Positions 60,193-64,000 of a stretch of DNA of 64,000 nt are shown one piece after another; the stretch's first letter is position 1; the number at the start of each line of letters is the position of its first letter. The notes under the pieces are model-generated. The model worked only from the letters and a program-made list of their open reading frames with translations. It searched no databases and had not been told where the DNA came from. Source of the DNA: Rhyacichthys aspro. Taxonomy: Eukaryota > Chordata > Actinopteri > Gobiiformes > Rhyacichthyidae. The stretch lies in NCBI GenBank assembly GCA_036850595.1, contig CM072161.1, positions 14,281,905 to 14,345,904 on the forward strand, read 5' to 3'. A program made the translations under genes and the position numbers.

Positions 60193-63100
60193 GTGAGTAA
60201 TGCTAATTATTTCACGTAATGCTAGTTTCCCATATGTTAGCCAGCTAGCCTCATATCTGGAAATTTCTGTAGCAGCCAGGCTGAATGGGCTATCACAGCT
60301 ATCCTGATGTAGCTTGTTGGAGCCCAAAAGTGTCTTCTTTGATTCATCATGTTTAATTTAACTTATATTTCATTAAGATTCGGATATGAGATGGCGGCGC
60401 TGGTAGCTGAGCTTGTTTGATTCAACTTAGAGGCTAATAGTTCACTTGGGAGTCACATTGCCGCAGACAGGAAATACACTAACGCGTTTTTTATGCTCAG
60501 TGTTAACTTAGTGTAAAATTAAAAGCACTGTTTTCATAATCAAACACCACTCAAATCTAACTAGATAGTAATAGCTGTTAGTTAATTGTACAACCAACAA
60601 ACAATGATATTTAGCTGAGTTATAATCGAAGAAGTTTAGTTAGCCTAACTAGCTTAATGTCGTGGAACAATAGTAGGCTGTGTTAACTTTAAAAATCCAA
60701 AAACCAAACATTAGCATGGTTCTAATTATGTTTTTTTTCTTTATAGTCATTTGGTATCACTCCATAACCTTAGTTTATATGCTATCGTTGTTACCAAGGT
60801 AACATAATGCTTTAAGATATTTCCGATGTAAAAGCTCAAAACAGTGTTATTAGTAACATTAACCAATGTTTTATGTAAAGAAGTTTTATAACAGCATGGC
60901 GATTATAGTTTATTTTTATCACATGATCCTAGGTCTATCCTTTGAAATCTTGGTTGGTGCATAAGAATTGTATTTATCAAGTTTAGCATCTTGTCATTTT
61001 ATGGCTATATCCTGCCAATTTTAATAAGTGGCTTCTTGAACTTAGGTTTTTGCTGTTATATCATGTTTGTTTATGCTATTGCTGTTTATTTGAAGCCCTT
61101 TGTCTAAATATAATTGAACTTTTAAAGTGGCAATGTTGCCCACACAGCAAAACCTCAAATGAGTCTCTTAGTCACTTCCTTTAGAAATGTCTACCTCCTT
61201 CTTCTCCAAGTATAACAAATACTCAATGCACGAGTCAGGTCTAATTTCCATTTTAATAGGATGCCACTTCATATCAAATGGAGCATATTATTATCTTGTG
61301 TTAGGGATTTCTATGTGGTATATCACAGGCAAGGGTGCTGAGGGGACCTAACTTAGGCCACAAAGAAAATCGCTGATTTATTGGCTTGTTAGAAATATTT
61401 AAATCAGTGTTTTGTCTTCAAGGGCAGCCTTTGAGAAGGACTGAAATGCAGTCCTTTCCTTTCCCTTTTTGGCAGTTCTTTGTCAACGTATGGCATTATA
61501 ATTGGTTTAATTTAAACGAATGTCCTCCAAATGGAGTTATCACAAGTTATTTGGTTGGTTTTCATTTTTGTCTAACAAACTGAAATAATGGATTCCTTAC
61601 ATTAGTTTTAGAGTAGCAATTTATCAGAACTAAATTCACTAAACATTTACCTGCTCTCTTGGTTGCTTTAATTTTTTATTTATTTTGTTCAACAAGATTT
61701 TGAAGTTCCAAAAACCTCTGCTTAACTAGAGAGCTATGGATGTTTTCTATTGATACTTTGCAAAACATTTAATATTTTATGTCTAATTAAATAAAATCAT
61801 TATTTTTTACAGATGGGTGTACCTACCATCCAGGTGTCCCAGTATTCCATGATGCATTAAAGGTACATAACTAAAATACATAGCTTTCTGGTGACACACT
61901 ACTGTTATTTTCTTTAGTCAATATTAACATAGCCTACTTTCCCAAGGGTTGGTCTTGCTGTAAGAGAAGAACTACCGACTTTTCAGACTTTCTCGGCATT
62001 GCTGTAAGTTCACTTTAAATCAATGTATTAATCTTGCTTGGTTTCTATTGTTTATTGTTTGACCACCATTGCTGCTGCTTTATTGATCCCAAGACATTGA
62101 CATTGTGCTTACAGGGCTGTACAAAAGGACCCCACAACAAAGAGAAGCCCCCTGAGCCTGTGAAGCCCGATGTGATATCATCTGGAGAAAAGAAGGAAAC
62201 GGATGAGCAAAGACCAAAGTTTAATGAGTACATCATCTCCGCACCAAAGCCCCAAGAGGCAATAAGCAGACCAAGGTATGTATGGCATACTCCAGACTTC
62301 AGTTTTAAACAACAATATTAGGATGCACCACACTCTGTTTGGTGTGATTGTTAATATTGTTGTGTTCTTCCAAAGTAAATTATTTTAATGTTTGAATGTA
62401 CAACCAGATGTGGCTGCTTGTCACTTTTTGTCTAGCCCAGCAAGCATGCTTCATCTGCAGGATTGGATGTGAATAGGGCATAAGTTTGTACAAAAACAGA
62501 GTTAACGCTACATAGATACGTTTTGTCAGAAATGGTGTGTTCTTTACTCAAAGAAAGAAAACACTCTATACATATCCTTCCTGTTACATGCCCCATTTTT
62601 GTCTCTTACAGCCCGGATGAGCCTATGGTGAGAATGCAGCAAAAAGTGTCCTCTTCTCTGAAAGCAGCTCTAGAAAAGCTGAAGCTGTCTGAAAATACAG
62701 CTGAAAAGAAAGGTGAGATCGCTTCATTTCTTCACTTTCTGTTGTCTTATACTTTTGCTGTTTACTTATGTCCTTCCCTTCTAAGGCTGCCATCCATTTA
62801 TAGTAGACAGGAAGGACATTTTGACAGGGAATTGAAATGGGTTGCAATGGGGAATATGCCATCACCAGTGTCGTTCACATTATAGCTTTGATGAAAACTT
62901 GACAAGACAGCCCAACACAAGGCAGCCAGTGGGTTTCTAAGATGCTCTTCAGAGTTTAAGTGTCAATTCCTTGACAGCATGTTTCTGTCTGTCTTTGTCT
63001 CTCTAGAGGAAGACAGCGACGAGATCAAGATTGGAACATCCTGTAAAAATGGAGGATGCACCAAAGTAGGTCAACATGTCATGGAGTAATACATATTCAC

Positions 63101-63830
63101 TCATGGATCAGTAGCAAACATCTGTTAGGCTTTGCTGTCAGTTTCTTCAGTCAAGGGCTGCACCATTCTTAAAAATCATAAAAGGATTTTAACTCACAGT
63201 GGAACTTTAGCATTTTAGATTTTGTATTAATCTTTTCCTTCTTGCATTCTTTACACTGTTCCCTATAATATGATTTGTGCTCTTGGAAATGCGTTTAAAA
63301 ACTACACCATCCTTTAGCCAAAATACACTTTACCAAATTGGGATTCACAATGTAGTTCCATAACTCCTTAATCTATTTTTAAAGAAGGCTACAATCTATT
63401 TTATGCTCTGTCCACCTCCATATTTGGAACCAAACTCAATGAGATTTAAGCTAATCTGGCCTGTTGGGCCAGTGTCAAAAAAGTGAAGAACTAAAGTTGT
63501 CAAGAAAATGTGAAGAGACATGTTATGAAGAATGTGTAAGTGAGGGTTTAATTATTTGCATAATTGTTCATCAACTGATTGAAAACCATGAGATGTTCTC
63601 TTAAGGACTCCCTGTTTTTGGTTGATTTAATCAGTTGCAATGGGGGCTTAAATTGATAACAAGCTATTAAATGCTTATGTCACCTTCTTTCATTTTGAAA
63701 TCAAAATGAATGTGTGTTCCTTCAAGGAACATCTAAAATTAGTTTGTTGTTGGTTTCAGAGTTTTGAAGGACCTGCAAGCAATTCAGATATCTGTCTGTA
63801 CCACTGTGGATTCCCCATCTTTCATGAAGG
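60129..63830 (+). CDS. chordc1: chordc1 (CHORD-containing protein 1, morgana), 5' part
   Basis: HSP90 co-chaperone with two zinc-binding CHORD domains and a C-terminal CS domain; in animals it also restrains ROCK2 and centrosome duplication. Seven exons in phase encode 194 residues: CHORD 1 (residues about 4-63, zinc ligands Cys and His in MSVLCYNKGCGQRFDPENNP, TYHPGVPVFHDALKGWSCC and GCTKGPHN), a charged linker with EKPPEPVKP and APKPQEAI, a short helix-forming stretch (MQQKVSSSLKAALEKLKLS), then the first half of CHORD 2 (IKIGTSCKNGGCTK ... LYHCGFPIFHEG). The rest of CHORD 2 and the CS domain lie beyond the window. The ATG has A at -3. Vertebrate CHORDC1 is about 330 residues. Fish may carry two copies, so a or b cannot be assigned. 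Confidence 0.95.
60193..61812 (+). other. chordc1: chordc1 intron 1
   Basis: 1.6 kb, no coding feature recognised; exons 1 and 2 join cleanly. Confidence 0.8.
61813..61862 (+). CDS. chordc1: chordc1 exon 2
   Basis: Phase 1/0. DGCTYHPGVPVFHDALK, the His-containing core of CHORD 1. Acceptor ttttacag, donor gtacat. Separated from exon 1 by a 1.6 kb intron. Confidence 0.95.
61947..62003 (+). CDS. chordc1: chordc1 exon 3
   Basis: Phase 0/0, 19 codons, GWSCCKRRTTDFSDFLGIA, the paired-Cys part of CHORD 1. Acceptor cccaag, donor gtaagt. Confidence 0.94.
62115..62275 (+). CDS. chordc1: chordc1 exon 4
   Basis: Phase 0/2. GCTKGPHNKEKPPEPVKPDV closes CHORD 1, then the acidic/basic linker and YIISAPKPQEAISRP. 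Acceptor cttacag, donor gtatgt. Confidence 0.95.
62612..62712 (+). CDS. chordc1: chordc1 exon 5
   Basis: Phase 2/1. SPDEPMVRMQQKVSSSLKAA, LEKLKLSENTAEKK; linker between the CHORD domains, helix-prone. Donor gtgaga. Confidence 0.93.
63007..63065 (+). CDS. chordc1: chordc1 exon 6
   Basis: Phase 1/0. EEDSDEIKIGTSCKNGGCTK, the first Cys pair of CHORD 2. Acceptor tctctag, donor gtaggt. Confidence 0.94.
63760..63830 (+). CDS. chordc1: chordc1 exon 7
   Basis: Phase 0/2. SFEGPASNSDICLYHCGFPI, FHEG; CHORD 2 core. The last codon GG/ is split before gtcagt. In CHORD 1 the equivalent exon runs two residues further to a Lys, so the missing Met-Lys must come from downstream. Confidence 0.9.
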
Positions 63831-63952
63831 GTCAGTATTAAACTCATTGATTTTCTTTCTGTCACACTGACATGTTGTGAGTGGAAATATTTTGCTGTTA
63901 AAAAGCAGCAGTATGAACACTTTCCTCTTATTGTTGTTTACCGCTTCTTTAG

Positions 63953-63956
63953 AATG
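63953..63956 (+). CDS. chordc1: possible 4-nt chordc1 microexon
   Basis: A long pyrimidine tract and cttctttag are followed by AATG and then gtatgt. Joined to exon 7 it gives Gly-Met at phase 0, exactly the residues expected after HEG. If instead the exon continued, it would meet TGA after five codons. The next exon is outside the window, so this is inference. Confidence 0.4.
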
Positions 63957-64000
63957 GTATGTTATTGACTGCTGTAATTCCATCGGGGCTTGTTTTTTTC

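Larger units (their letters stand above)
62276..63759 (+). other. chordc1: chordc1 introns 4 to 6
   Basis: Introns at 62276-62611, 62713-63006 and 63066-63759. The plus frame continuing past exon 5 into the intron is not coding, since the donor fits and exon 6 continues the protein. Confidence 0.75.

Overview
This is vertebrate nuclear DNA, almost certainly from a teleost fish. Genes are split into short exons with canonical GT...AG introns, intergenic DNA is AT-rich, and there are repeats of the kind common in fish (a tRNA-derived SINE at about 22.2-22.4 kb and remnants at about 31.0 and 32.1 kb). The species cannot be named from the sequence alone.

Two genes occupy most of the window, head to head. 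On the minus strand, from the start codon at 58581 to the stop at 8923, lies one giant Fat-family protocadherin gene. I traced 50 coding exons, each with matching splice sites and a reading phase that carries through. They sum to 14,163 bp (4,720 codons plus stop). The product has a signal peptide, 34 cadherin repeats, a linker, one laminin-G domain, three EGF domains, a single membrane helix and a cytoplasmic tail. It belongs to the FAT1/2/3 clade. I call it fat3 because it sits next to chordc1, as FAT3 does in mammals as I recall, and because two small tail exons resemble FAT3 tail exons I recall. The tail is diverged and shows neither an FPPPP motif nor a C-terminal PDZ ligand.

On the plus strand, from 60129 to the window edge, is the 5' part of chordc1 (CHORD-containing HSP90 co-chaperone, morgana). 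Seven exons cover the first CHORD domain, the linker and the start of the second CHORD. A possible 4-nt microexon follows at 63953-63956. The roughly 1.5 kb between the two start codons probably holds promoters for both genes, including a consensus ETS site at 60007-60015.

Layout: 1-8922 is gene-free and holds a long TA microsatellite (3940-4030), a 10-bp minisatellite of 73 units (6321-7050) and the probable fat3 3' UTR. 8923-58603 is fat3, with its largest introns at 9.6-12.7, 13.8-17.1, 40.2-42.5, 45.4-49.4 and 51.0-54.9 kb. 58604-60128 is the shared upstream region. 60129-64000 is chordc1. I found no tRNA, rRNA or CRISPR. The most notable points are how finely the fat3 cadherin region is cut into exons, the shortened and diverged tail with its three in-frame cassette exons, the very close fat3-chordc1 head-to-head pairing, the possible 4-nt chordc1 exon, and the indel-free 10-bp minisatellite.
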